DNA of 64,000 bases from Nocardia coubleae NBRC 108252 (GTDB lineage Bacteria; Actinomycetota; Actinomycetes; Mycobacteriales; Mycobacteriaceae): positions 62,001-126,000 of the forward strand of contig NZ_BDBD01000018.1 in NCBI RefSeq assembly GCF_001612805.1, given 5' to 3'. The position numbers and the translations under genes were made by a program. This document shows, in pieces, positions 25,917 to 34,743 of the stretch (position 1 is the first letter of the stretch; every line of letters begins with the position of its first letter). A model generated the notes under the pieces. It was not told where the DNA came from and made no database searches. It saw nothing but the letters and a program-made list of their open reading frames with translations.

Positions 25917-26191
25917 CGGCAGTCGCTTTCTTCTCTGGGATCGCTCCGTTGCGTCAGAGTGCGCCGGGATGACTCATCGGCACCCTTCAAGGCTAGATGA
26001 CCTGCGCTTATTCGTCTGCATGAGCCGTACCACGGACCGAAACCCATCGCCTGGTCTGTGTGCGTTTTCACCGCGCGGAAGCGCACGTTCTCCTGCGCGA
26101 ATCAGCCTGTTGTAGTAAGTGTATTCCGCTGAGTGGGATCGGATGTTTACTCGCCCGGCCGACCGGTTCGCGGCCTTGTAGCGTCACCGGC

Positions 26192-26734
26192 GTGTCGATT
26201 TCTCGTACCGCGCCTCGCCCCGTGTTCCGGGTCGTGTTGAGCGCCTTGGTTTTCCCCCTCGCGCTGGCCGGCTGTAGCGGTTTCATCTCGATCGGCGGTC
26301 CCGATTACGAGGCGCTGGAGAAGGAGATCGCCACCGAGCTCGACAAGGCCTACGCGCCGATCTCGCGGAAGGTCGAATCCGTCAAGTGCCCGCGTCTGGC
26401 CGACGAACCGGCCACGGGCGACACCTTCATCTGTGTGGCCAAGGTCGAGGACAAAGAAGTGCGCGTGGACGTGCGGGTCGAGGACGACGAAGGCTCGGTG
26501 GAGTACAAGAGCCGCGATATCGCGTTCGACCTGGCGGCGACCGCGGCCGACATCAGCACCGAAGCATCGAGCCAGCTCGGTTTCGCGGTGACCGTCGACT
26601 GCGGTCAGGGACTGAAGATCGTCGAGGTCGGCAGCACCTTCACCTGTACGGCGGTCGAGGCCGAGGGTGATACGGCGACCGTCGTGGTGACCGCGCGCAA
26701 CGACGGCAGCAGCAGCTGGGAGATCACCGGGTAG
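26192..26734 (+). CDS. Lipoprotein with two DUF4333-like repeats
   Basis: This 180-residue exported lipoprotein has a signal sequence ending in the lipobox LAGC (near residue 26) after FRVVLSALVFPLA. The mature part contains two similar units of about 60 residues, each built around a Cys pair (KCPRL...DTFICVAKV and DCGQG...STFTCTAVE) and a beta-rich ending. This Cys-x(n)-Cys pattern is typical of DUF4333, a domain of unknown function in mycobacteria and Nocardia. I chose GTG 26192 because TAGCGT lies 8-13 bases upstream; the open frame starts earlier at 26060. It overlaps the convergent pseudouridine synthase end by 11 bases. Confidence 0.8.
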   Translation: MSISRTAPRPVFRVVLSALVFPLALAGCSGFISIGGPDYEALEKEIATELDKAYAPISRKVESVKCPRLADEPATGDTFICVAKVEDKEVRVDVRVEDDEGSVEYKSRDIAFDLAATAADISTEASSQLGFAVTVDCGQGLKIVEVGSTFTCTAVEAEGDTATVVVTARNDGSSSWEITG

Positions 26735-27497
26735 CACCGGTGCGGCGGTCGGCCTCGGCGAGCAGGTGAGCCGCTTCGTCGGGGTCGGTGGTGAACGGTG
26801 CCCAGAAGTCGGGGCCCGGGGTGGCGTGCAGGTCGAGGACCGGTGGGGTGAGCCAGTCGGCGTCCAGTTGCAGCCGCCAGGAGTGCAGGTGAGTGCGGGG
26901 GAGGGCGGCGGTGCGGTCGAACAGGGGGTCGCCCAGGATCGGGTGGCCGGTCCAGGCGAGCTGCACGCGGATCTGATGTCGTCGCCCGGTCACCGGTCGC
27001 AGTGCGAGCAGAGCGCGATCGTCCTTGCGGGCGACGGTGGTGAACCTGGTGAGCGAGGGGTAGTTCTTGGCGGGCAGCAGGTCGGCGTCATCGACGAACC
27101 AGCGCTCGCCCTCGCGGCGGATCGCCTCGCGCGGCGCCGCGATCCGCACCCGGTTCTTGCGTCCCACGCTCAACGGCAGGTCGAGTTCGCCCTGGTCGGG
27201 TAGGTCGTTCCCGGAAACGATCGCCAGATAGGCCTTGCGCGCGGTCTGCTTGTTGAACTGGCGGGTGAGCTGCCCGTGCGCCGCCAGATCGGTCGCCAGC
27301 AGCACCAGCCCGGAGGTCACCTTGTCGATCCGGTGCACCGGGTACACCTGTGTCCCCGCCGCCTGCGCGATCTCGACCAGATCGGTGTCGTGCCGCTCTC
27401 CGGTCACCGAAATGCCCGACGGCTTGTTCAGCGCCACCACCGCGTCATCGGCGAACACCGTGTACGCCTTGCGCACACTCAGCCAATCCATCTCCAC
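26724..27497 (-). CDS. RluA-family RNA pseudouridine synthase
   Basis: This 257-residue enzyme isomerises uridine to pseudouridine in RNA. The catalytic aspartate is Asp58 in HRIDKVTSGL, followed by the family stretch NKQTARKAYLAI and RPVTGRRHQIRVQLAWTGHPI. Length and motifs fit the RluA/RsuA-like stand-alone class without an S4 domain. Target RNA (23S rRNA or tRNA) is not readable. The GTG at 27497 is chosen because TAGGGT lies at exactly -12 to -7. Confidence 0.9.
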   Translation of the reverse strand: MEMDWLSVRKAYTVFADDAVVALNKPSGISVTGERHDTDLVEIAQAAGTQVYPVHRIDKVTSGLVLLATDLAAHGQLTRQFNKQTARKAYLAIVSGNDLPDQGELDLPLSVGRKNRVRIAAPREAIRREGERWFVDDADLLPAKNYPSLTRFTTVARKDDRALLALRPVTGRRHQIRVQLAWTGHPILGDPLFDRTAALPRTHLHSWRLQLDADWLTPPVLDLHATPGPDFWAPFTTDPDEAAHLLAEADRRTGATR

Positions 27498-27503
27498 CAC
27501 AAC

Positions 27504-27509
27504 ACCCTA
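27504..27509 (-). promoter_or_regulatory. -10 box of a leaderless promoter for the pseudouridine synthase gene
   Basis: On the minus strand TAGGGT is at -12 to -7 from the GTG at 27497 and no Shine-Dalgarno sequence is nearby. Confidence 0.5.
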
Positions 27510-27555
27510 GAGAACGGTGTCCCGTACCCCTTCGACACGGTGCTCCGAGCCGAAT

Positions 27556-28542
27556 TCACGCGCGGCGGAGGCGGTGGGGGCGCAGGCGGTTGAAGCCGCG
27601 GACGCGGACGCTGCGCAGGTGGCGGATGGCGAATTCGGGGTGGTCGGCGAGGGCTTCGGCGGCGGCGTCGTCGATGAGGATGTTGGCGGGGCGGGCGACG
27701 CCGGTGAGGCGGGCGGCGATATTGACCACCGAGCCGTACAGGTCGCCGAAGCGTTGCAGCACCTCACCGTAGGCGAAGGCGACGCGCAGTTCGGGTGTGC
27801 CGCCGACGAGCATGGTCGACTCCTGGATGGCCAGCGCGATCCGGGCCGCGTCGACCGCGTTCTCGGCGGCGAACATCACCTCGTCGCCCACATTCTTGAT
27901 CACCCAGCCGCCGTTGTCGGTGATCGCGGCAGTGGTGGTCGACTCGAAAGCCTCGAGCAGCGTGGACAATTCGTCGGGATGCAGGTGCCGGGTGAGCCGG
28001 GTGAAACCGACCATGTCGGCGAAGCCGACGGCCAGGGTGCGGGTGGATCCGTCCCCGGCGTCGTCGATGGAACGGGCGATGGCGGCCACCAGATGCCTGC
28101 GCCACACATACGCCTGCAACTGCTCGACCTCGGCGAGGGTGTCCTCGGCGGCCGCCCTGATCCGTTCGGCCACGGGCAGTGCGGGATCGGCCGCCTCCGC
28201 GCGGACCTTGACCTCGGCGAGCACCAGGTCGGCTTGCCATTCGGCCAGCCGCGCCAGGCCCTGACCGATGGTGCGCGCCGCCGCCGCCTGCTGCCGGAGA
28301 TTCGACGCCGCAACCACTTTCATGCCGCGGAAGGTGCTGACCGAGTCGATATCGATCTGGGCGTAGTCGACGGCTTCCTCGGAGTTGGCGGGGAAACCGA
28401 GCGCCGTCCACAGCCGTCGGGATTCGCTCTCCGGTACGCCGGAGAGCTCGGCCACCTGGGTCCGGTTGAACCGTCGTGGGCCGCCCAGTAGCGCCTCCTC
28501 GACGATGCGCTGTACCAGTTCGGTCATCTCGGGCTCCGACAT
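27556..28542 (-). CDS. Class III adenylate cyclase with N-terminal regulatory domain
   Basis: This 328-residue cytosolic enzyme makes cAMP from ATP. The C-terminal catalytic domain (about 160-315) has all canonical positions: metal-binding Asp in VGFADMVGFT, substrate Lys and metal Asp in IKNVGDEVMFA, and transition-state Asn and Arg in VVNIAARLT. The N-terminal 150 residues (LGGPRRFNRTQVAELSGVPES) resemble the pH-sensing/fatty-acid-binding regulatory domain of Rv1264- and Rv2212-type cyclases. ATG 28542 is chosen because TAAAGT lies 8-13 bases upstream. A cAMP-handling phosphoesterase-like gene lies nearby, but in another transcription unit. Confidence 0.9.
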   Translation of the reverse strand: MSEPEMTELVQRIVEEALLGGPRRFNRTQVAELSGVPESESRRLWTALGFPANSEEAVDYAQIDIDSVSTFRGMKVVAASNLRQQAAAARTIGQGLARLAEWQADLVLAEVKVRAEAADPALPVAERIRAAAEDTLAEVEQLQAYVWRRHLVAAIARSIDDAGDGSTRTLAVGFADMVGFTRLTRHLHPDELSTLLEAFESTTTAAITDNGGWVIKNVGDEVMFAAENAVDAARIALAIQESTMLVGGTPELRVAFAYGEVLQRFGDLYGSVVNIAARLTGVARPANILIDDAAAEALADHPEFAIRHLRSVRVRGFNRLRPHRLRRA

Positions 28543-28735
28543 ACCTGAAACTTTACGGCCACCGGCTGGACACCCGGGGATGCTCACCTCCGGCCTTGGC
28601 AGGGTTCACAACAATGACGCCCCACACAATTGTTCCGCCACCGGTGCCCTGACCTGGACGATTACCTGTGGGTGAGCTAGGGACGGGAAAAGTGCGTACT
28701 TCTGTGCCGCCCGGATGGCGCCCACACTCGGACCC

Positions 28736-29632
28736 ATGAACAACGTGACCGTGCTCGGCACCGGCGCGATGGGCACCGCGATCGCCCAGGCCTTTCTCGC
28801 CGCCGGCTACCGCACCCATGTCTGGAACCGCAGCCCCGAGCGCACCACGGCCCTGGTGGCGGCGGGTGCGGTCGCCCATCCCGCCGTCGCCGATGCCGTC
28901 GCCGCGAGCCGGGTGATCGTGACGACCATGACGACCTTCGCCGCCACTCGCGACAGCCTGGACGGCACCGGTGAACTCGCGGGCCGCGATCTCATCACCC
29001 TGAACAGCGGAACACCGGCACAGGCAAGGCAATTCGCACGCTTCGCGCATTGCGTGGGCGCGCGTTACCTCGGTGGCGCGATCAAGAACGTGCCATCGGC
29101 CGTCGGAAACTTCGACACCCTGCTGTATTTCGGTGGCGACCGCGCCGTCTTCGACACCCATGTCGAGACCTTGCGCGTACTCGGCGGCGACGTCGAGTTC
29201 CTCGGCCCCGACCCCGACCTGGCCGCACTCTACGAATCCGCCGTCGGCGCAACGCTTCTGCCCACCCTGCTCGGCATCTTCGAAGGGGCGGCGATCCTTG
29301 CCTCCCGCGGCATCCCGGCCGAGGCGATGGTCGGGTACTCGGCGAAATGGTTGCGGATGATCGAATCCCTGCTGCCGATCCTGGCCACCGAGATCGACAC
29401 CCAGGACTACACCCGCCTCGGCGCCACCGTCAACCTGTTCCACACGGCGGTCACCGACGACACCCAGCTCGCGGCGGAGACGGGCATCGATATGAGCTGG
29501 CACGAACCCATCAACCACCTGCTCCGTTGCGCGGTCGCCGAGGGGCGTGGTGACCAGAGCATCACCGCACTGTTCGAGTTGCTCGCCGCCGGTACTCAGC
29601 AGAGCGCGCGAGCTCGGGGGTTGTGCGGCTGA
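28736..29632 (+). CDS. NAD(P)-dependent oxidoreductase of the imine reductase / 6-phosphogluconate-DH-like family
   Basis: This 298-residue protein has an N-terminal Rossmann fold with TVLGTGAMGTAIA and NRSPERTTALVAAG. A helical dimerisation domain follows. The segment GGAIKNVPSAVGNFDTLLYFGG, then LGPDPDLAALYESAVG, matches imine reductases, which reduce cyclic imines using NADPH. True 3-hydroxyisobutyrate-type catalytic lysines are not evident. ATG 28736 is preferred; an in-frame ATG lies 21 bases upstream. The tail overlaps the convergent MerR gene by 37 bases. Confidence 0.82.
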   Translation: MNNVTVLGTGAMGTAIAQAFLAAGYRTHVWNRSPERTTALVAAGAVAHPAVADAVAASRVIVTTMTTFAATRDSLDGTGELAGRDLITLNSGTPAQARQFARFAHCVGARYLGGAIKNVPSAVGNFDTLLYFGGDRAVFDTHVETLRVLGGDVEFLGPDPDLAALYESAVGATLLPTLLGIFEGAAILASRGIPAEAMVGYSAKWLRMIESLLPILATEIDTQDYTRLGATVNLFHTAVTDDTQLAAETGIDMSWHEPINHLLRCAVAEGRGDQSITALFELLAAGTQQSARARGLCG

Positions 29633-30306
29633 TCCCGCAGGACCTCCGTCAGGGCCGCCGCCGCTTCGACGAGTGCCCTGGACCGTCGGGTGAGCGCAGC
29701 CTCTCGGGTGGCGAGGGCGTCGCGTAGTTCTCCCGGCCCGCTGCGCCGGAACTGGGTGAGCACCGTGCGCAGGGTGGTTATGCCGTAACCCGCACGCCGC
29801 AACTGGTGCACGATCCTGGCGTCGCGCACCTGTTCGGGCGTGTATCGCCGCGCGCCTTTCAAGCGCTGGGGAACGACCAAACCCTCTGCGTCCCAATGCC
29901 GCAGCGTGGAGGTCCGGATGCCGAGCGCGTCGGCGAGTTCGGCGATGCCGAGTGCGTCGGAGTCGCGCACATCCGCGATCGGTTCGGCTCCGATACCGGC
30001 CGCCGCCCGCACCGCGAGCGCCAGCTCGCCGCGTTCGGTGTGCAGGGCGGCGTGGGCCGCGTCGAGCCCGGCCAGTGCCCGCTCGGTTTCCCCGGCGACG
30101 GCATCGCGCATGATCGCCTTCGCCGCCACCGGGCCGGTCCCTTCCGCCAGCGCGCGATACGCCCGGGCGGCCGCGACATGCGCGTCTCGATAGCTCCGGT
30201 GGCCGCCCGGTGACCGTTGCGCGGCGGGCAGCACACCGTCGTTCTCGAGGTCGCGCACCTGCTGCACCGAGTAACCGGCCGCCCGCGCCACATCGACCGT
30301 CCGCAT
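29596..30306 (-). CDS. MerR regulator with two helix-turn-helix domains
   Basis: This 236-residue regulator has one MerR winged helix at the N-terminus (MRTVDVARAAGYSVQQVRDL, GGHRSYRD) and another near residue 120 (LGIAELADALGIRTSTLRHW, GARRYTPEQ), joined by a helical linker. MerR proteins normally have a single such domain, and both here keep the tyrosine-bearing wing. The reading frame extends to 30363, but ATG 30306 opens the first domain exactly, with TACATT just upstream. It is divergent from the DUF6194 gene. The effector is unknown. Confidence 0.85.
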   Translation of the reverse strand: MRTVDVARAAGYSVQQVRDLENDGVLPAAQRSPGGHRSYRDAHVAAARAYRALAEGTGPVAAKAIMRDAVAGETERALAGLDAAHAALHTERGELALAVRAAAGIGAEPIADVRDSDALGIAELADALGIRTSTLRHWDAEGLVVPQRLKGARRYTPEQVRDARIVHQLRRAGYGITTLRTVLTQFRRSGPGELRDALATREAALTRRSRALVEAAAALTEVLRDQPHNPRARALC

Positions 30307-30370
30307 CCGGGGCGAATGTAGCTTTGTAATCAGTTCTCCTGGCGGTATCGCGTCCGAGTCCACACAAGCA

Positions 30371-30390
30371 CTTCAATGTGACGCTTGAAG
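30371..30390. promoter_or_regulatory. Dyad of MerR-operator type upstream of the DUF6194 gene
   Basis: CTTCAA (30371-30376) and TTGAAG (30385-30390) form perfect arms 8 bases apart and end one base before the ATG at 30392. Arms such as CTTGAAG/CTTCAAG are typical MerR sites. The dyad sits between the two divergent genes. Confidence 0.5.
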
Positions 30391-30391
30391 C

Positions 30392-30823
30392 ATGCAGATT
30401 ACCGAGATCGACGACTTCGTGAGCGGACTCGACGGTGTGCTCGCCCTGCGACCCACCGAGGGCAGCGACTTCCCCGAGATCAGCTGGGGCGACATCTTCT
30501 ACTACTACGCCCCGGACGGCGTGGTGCCCCGTGGCCAACCCTTCGCCACGATCGTCACCAAGAACTATCCCGACGACACCGCTTCCGGCCTGGACCGGCC
30601 CGGTGCCTTCCGCGTCAACGTCGCGGTCGGCACGGACACCTTCGCCGAATACGCCGACAACCCGATCGCCGACAACACCTTCGCCCCGCATCCGCAGTAC
30701 GCCCGGGCGCACTGGCTTTCGATCACGAACCCCGGCACGGACAACGCCGAGGTGCTGCGTGAAATGTTGCGAGAAGCCCACGGCCGCAACAAATCACGTG
30801 CCGAACGCCATTCAGGACACTGA
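30392..30823 (+). CDS. DUF6194 family protein
   Basis: This 143-residue soluble protein matches the DUF6194 pattern: ISWGDIFYYYAPDGVVP, PFATIVTKNYPDD and LDRPGAFRVNVAVG. The family is small, actinobacterial and uncharacterised. It could be under control of the divergent two-headed MerR regulator, as a dyad lies directly before its start. The C-terminal tail is basic and overlaps the convergent TetR gene by 12 bases. Confidence 0.8.
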   Translation: MQITEIDDFVSGLDGVLALRPTEGSDFPEISWGDIFYYYAPDGVVPRGQPFATIVTKNYPDDTASGLDRPGAFRVNVAVGTDTFAEYADNPIADNTFAPHPQYARAHWLSITNPGTDNAEVLREMLREAHGRNKSRAERHSGH

Positions 30824-31432
30824 CGGTCGAGTGGTGTGCGGCGACCCGCGGAACGCCCCCGCGCGGGCGGCGAGCGCGGTGCCGGCCGCCGCCCGCTCCG
30901 GCAACCCCGGATCCGGCGGAGTGCGCAGCAGCATCAGGCAGTGGTACACCGGGGCCGTCGCCGCGATGAGCAGCGCTCGGGCATCGGTGTCGGCGGGGAT
31001 CTCGCCCCGTTCCACGGCCCGCTCCACGACGATCTCGCACTGCGCGTAACGGTCCTCCCACATCCGCGCGAGCCCCTGCGCGGCCTCCGTCGACCGGAAC
31101 GACACCGCGATCAGCGCCGACGCGATCGACGGTTCCGCGAGCAACGACTCCTGGATCTCCTCGTTCAGCGCGGTCAGATCCCCGGCGAGCGAACCGGTAT
31201 CGCGCGGCTGCCAGTCCAGATCACCCGCCGCCGCGATGACATCGGCGAGCAGCCCGCCCACATTGCGCCACCGCCGGTACACGGTGGTCCGATGCACACC
31301 GGCGCGCTCGGCGACCGAGTCGATGGTCAACGCGTCGTAGCCGTTCTCGGCCAGTTCGGCGCTGACAGCGGTCAGTACCTGCTCCCGGTTGCGGGCGGTG
31401 CGGCCACCCGGGCGCGGTTTCGGTTCGCTCAT
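30812..31432 (-). CDS. TetR-family regulator next to an ABC-F/Vat cassette
   Basis: This 206-residue repressor has an N-terminal TetR helix-turn-helix: LAENGYDALTIDSVAERAGVHRTTVYRRW. The C-terminal ligand-binding domain (helices through YHCLMLLRTP) is of the TetR_C_11/KstR-like type but has no diagnostic residues. It is transcribed divergently from the ABC-F gene. An imperfect dyad between them is a candidate operator, so the cassette is probably induced by its substrate drug or a signal. Confidence 0.9.
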   Translation of the reverse strand: MSEPKPRPGGRTARNREQVLTAVSAELAENGYDALTIDSVAERAGVHRTTVYRRWRNVGGLLADVIAAAGDLDWQPRDTGSLAGDLTALNEEIQESLLAEPSIASALIAVSFRSTEAAQGLARMWEDRYAQCEIVVERAVERGEIPADTDARALLIAATAPVYHCLMLLRTPPDPGLPERAAAGTALAARAGAFRGSPHTTRPSVS

Positions 31433-31472
31433 GAATCTTCTTCTTGCTCGCGGGGAAATCCTGTGGCACCAT

Positions 31473-31498
31473 ACTAATGCAATTGTTGTCGCACTAGT
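31473..31498. promoter_or_regulatory. Candidate TetR operator between the TetR and ABC-F genes
   Basis: ACTAATGC and GCACTAGT are inverted arms (7 of 8 pairs match) separated by 10 bases in an AT-rich stretch of an otherwise GC-rich region. It lies about 85 bases upstream of the ABC-F start and 41 bases upstream of the TetR start. Confidence 0.5.
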
Positions 31499-31511
31499 GA
31501 GGTTGCCGATG

Positions 31512-31574
31512 CTCCTTCGAAGCGTTCATCACGTCCTGCGGACCGCTCGGTCCGCGTCCTCGAATGCTTCGGAG
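31512..31574 (+). promoter_or_regulatory. Structured 5' leader of the ABC-F gene
   Basis: The leader can fold into a nested stem. CTCC plus GAAGCGTTC (31512-31527, with a 3-base bulge) pairs with GAATGCTTCGGAG (31562-31574), which carries the GGAG ribosome-binding site. An inner stem GCGGACC/GGTCCGC (31538-31544, 31549-31555) caps it. A short in-frame reading frame begins at ATG 31510 (first residues MLLRSVHHVLRTARS) and runs past the ABC-F start. This layout resembles attenuators that control ABC-F resistance genes, but no experiment supports it here. Confidence 0.4.
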
Positions 31575-31581
31575 TGCTTGT

Positions 31582-33183
<1,602 letters not shown>

Positions 33184-33200
33184 ATCCCGAAGGAGCCCCC

Positions 33201-33914
33201 GTGCCCGCACCCGACCCGACCACACCCCGCCCCATTCCCGACCGCACCCGGGTGATGCTGCTGACACCGCACGTGACCTCACCCTGGATCGAGGTCGGCG
33301 ACTTCACCTACTACGACGATCCCGACGACCCGACCGCCTTCGAAGCCCGCAACGTCCTCTACAGCTACGGTCCGGAGAAGCTGGTCATCGGCAAGTTCTG
33401 TGCCATCGCCACCGGTGCCCGGTTCATCATGAACGGCGCCAACCACCGCATGGACGGCCCGTCGACCTACCCGTTCCCGGTCCTCGGCGGTTCGTGGGCC
33501 GACCACATCGACCTGGTCATGGACCTGCCGAGCCGTGGCGACACGGTGATCGGCAACGATGTGTGGATCGGCAACGGCGCGACCTTGATGCCCGGCGTCC
33601 GTGTCGGCAACGGGGCGATCATCGGTACGGGCGCCGTGGTCACCGCCGATGTGCCCGACTACGGGATCGTCGGCGGCAACCCCGCCCGGCTGATCCGGAC
33701 CCGTTATCCCGCAGCCGAAGTCGAGCGCCTGCTGGCTTGTGCCTGGTGGGACTGGCCGCTCGACCACATCACCCGCCATATTCGAACTATCATGGCCGGT
33801 AGCGTCGATGCACTGGAATCGGCTGCCGCCGAGCTCGATTCGGATCGACGCGCCGAACCGAAAGGCCAGCAATGCCCATCCGATTCCGCCAGCGCAAATC
33901 CTTCGGCCCCCTGA
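33201..33914 (+). CDS. Vat-family (xenobiotic) O-acetyltransferase
   Basis: This 237-residue left-handed beta-helix enzyme uses hexapeptide repeats (VIGNDVWIGNGATLMPGVRV and so on). The catalytic His is His82 in NGANHRMDG. The family (Vat, CatB) acetylates streptogramin A or chloramphenicol with acetyl-CoA and works as a trimer. It starts 17 bases after the ABC-F stop with AAGGAG upstream, so the two genes form one operon. ABC-F plus Vat is a recognised combination for streptogramin resistance (family knowledge). The last 40 residues overlap the next small gene. Confidence 0.88.
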   Translation: MPAPDPTTPRPIPDRTRVMLLTPHVTSPWIEVGDFTYYDDPDDPTAFEARNVLYSYGPEKLVIGKFCAIATGARFIMNGANHRMDGPSTYPFPVLGGSWADHIDLVMDLPSRGDTVIGNDVWIGNGATLMPGVRVGNGAIIGTGAVVTADVPDYGIVGGNPARLIRTRYPAAEVERLLACAWWDWPLDHITRHIRTIMAGSVDALESAAAELDSDRRAEPKGQQCPSDSASANPSAP

Positions 33915-34039
33915 AGTTCAATTTCACCCAGTCGGGCCTGTCGTCCTGGGGCATCAAAATCGGCCCCTGGTCCTGGAACTCGCGCACCAGGAAGAACGCC
34001 GTCGACCTCCCCGGCCCCCTGAGCTGGCGCCAGCGCTGA
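33872..34039 (+). CDS. Small DUF4236 protein
   Basis: This 55-residue basic, Trp-rich protein begins MPIRFRQRKSFGPLKFNF and continues SGLSSWGIKIGPWSWNSR, ending DLPGPLSWRQR. That is the DUF4236 pattern (RFRxR, then paired glycine/serine strands). It starts inside the Vat gene with a 43-base overlap in another frame, so it is probably co-translated with it. Its function is unknown; a structural or envelope role is a guess. Confidence 0.7.
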   Translation: MPIRFRQRKSFGPLKFNFTQSGLSSWGIKIGPWSWNSRTRKNAVDLPGPLSWRQR

Positions 34040-34068
34040 GACTCGGGGCTTGTTTCGTCTTCGCCGCG

Positions 34069-34743
34069 TCAGGTCAGATCGGAGAAGCGTTCGACCTCTT
34101 CGATGCGCCCGGAGACGATAAGCTGATCGCCCTCGGCGACGACGGAGTCCGGTGTGGCATAGGTGAATTCGCCGCCGCGGTGTTTGATGGCGACGACGGT
34201 GATGTCGAAGTGCTTGCGCAGCCCGCTGCCGGTGAGGGTCGCCCCGACGGCCGATCGGGGCGCGGTGGTCTTGGCCATGGCGTAGTCGGTGTCGAACTCG
34301 ATGTAGTCGATCATCCGGCCGGTGACCAGGTGCGCGACCCGTTCACCCATGTCGTGTTCGGGCAGCACCACATGGTGGGCGCCGACGCGTTCGAGGATCT
34401 GCCCGTGCTGACGGCTGGTCGCCTTCGCCCAGATCTTGGGAATCCGGCAGTCGGCGAGCAACGAGGTGGTGAGGATGCTCGCCTCCATATTGGAGCCGAT
34501 GCTCACCACCGCGTGCGGGAAGTCGGGCACCCCGAGCTGCTCCAGCGCCGTCATATCAGTGGTGTCCGCCACGGCGACATGGGTCAGCAGGTCCGAATAC
34601 TGCTGCACGATATGCGGATTCGAGTCGATCGCGAGCACCTCGGAACCGTGCGTCACCAATTCGCGGGCCAATGCCCCGCCGAAGCGGCCGAGCCCGATGA
34701 CGACGACACGCGTGCCGTGTTTGCGTGTGGTTCTACCCGACAA
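34069..34743 (-). CDS. ktrA: KtrA potassium-channel regulatory (RCK) subunit
   Basis: This 224-residue cytosolic subunit gates a Ktr-type potassium uptake system. An N-terminal TrkA-N Rossmann fold (VVVIGLGRFGGALA, residues 13-26) binds nucleotide, and a C-terminal TrkA-C domain (FDITVVAIKHRGGEFTYATP and EGDQLIVSG) completes the RCK unit. It follows the KtrB gene and overlaps its end by 11 bases. A TTG start is used, read from 34743. The octameric ring is a family property. Confidence 0.92.
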   Translation of the reverse strand: MSGRTTRKHGTRVVVIGLGRFGGALARELVTHGSEVLAIDSNPHIVQQYSDLLTHVAVADTTDMTALEQLGVPDFPHAVVSIGSNMEASILTTSLLADCRIPKIWAKATSRQHGQILERVGAHHVVLPEHDMGERVAHLVTGRMIDYIEFDTDYAMAKTTAPRSAVGATLTGSGLRKHFDITVVAIKHRGGEFTYATPDSVVAEGDQLIVSGRIEEVERFSDLT

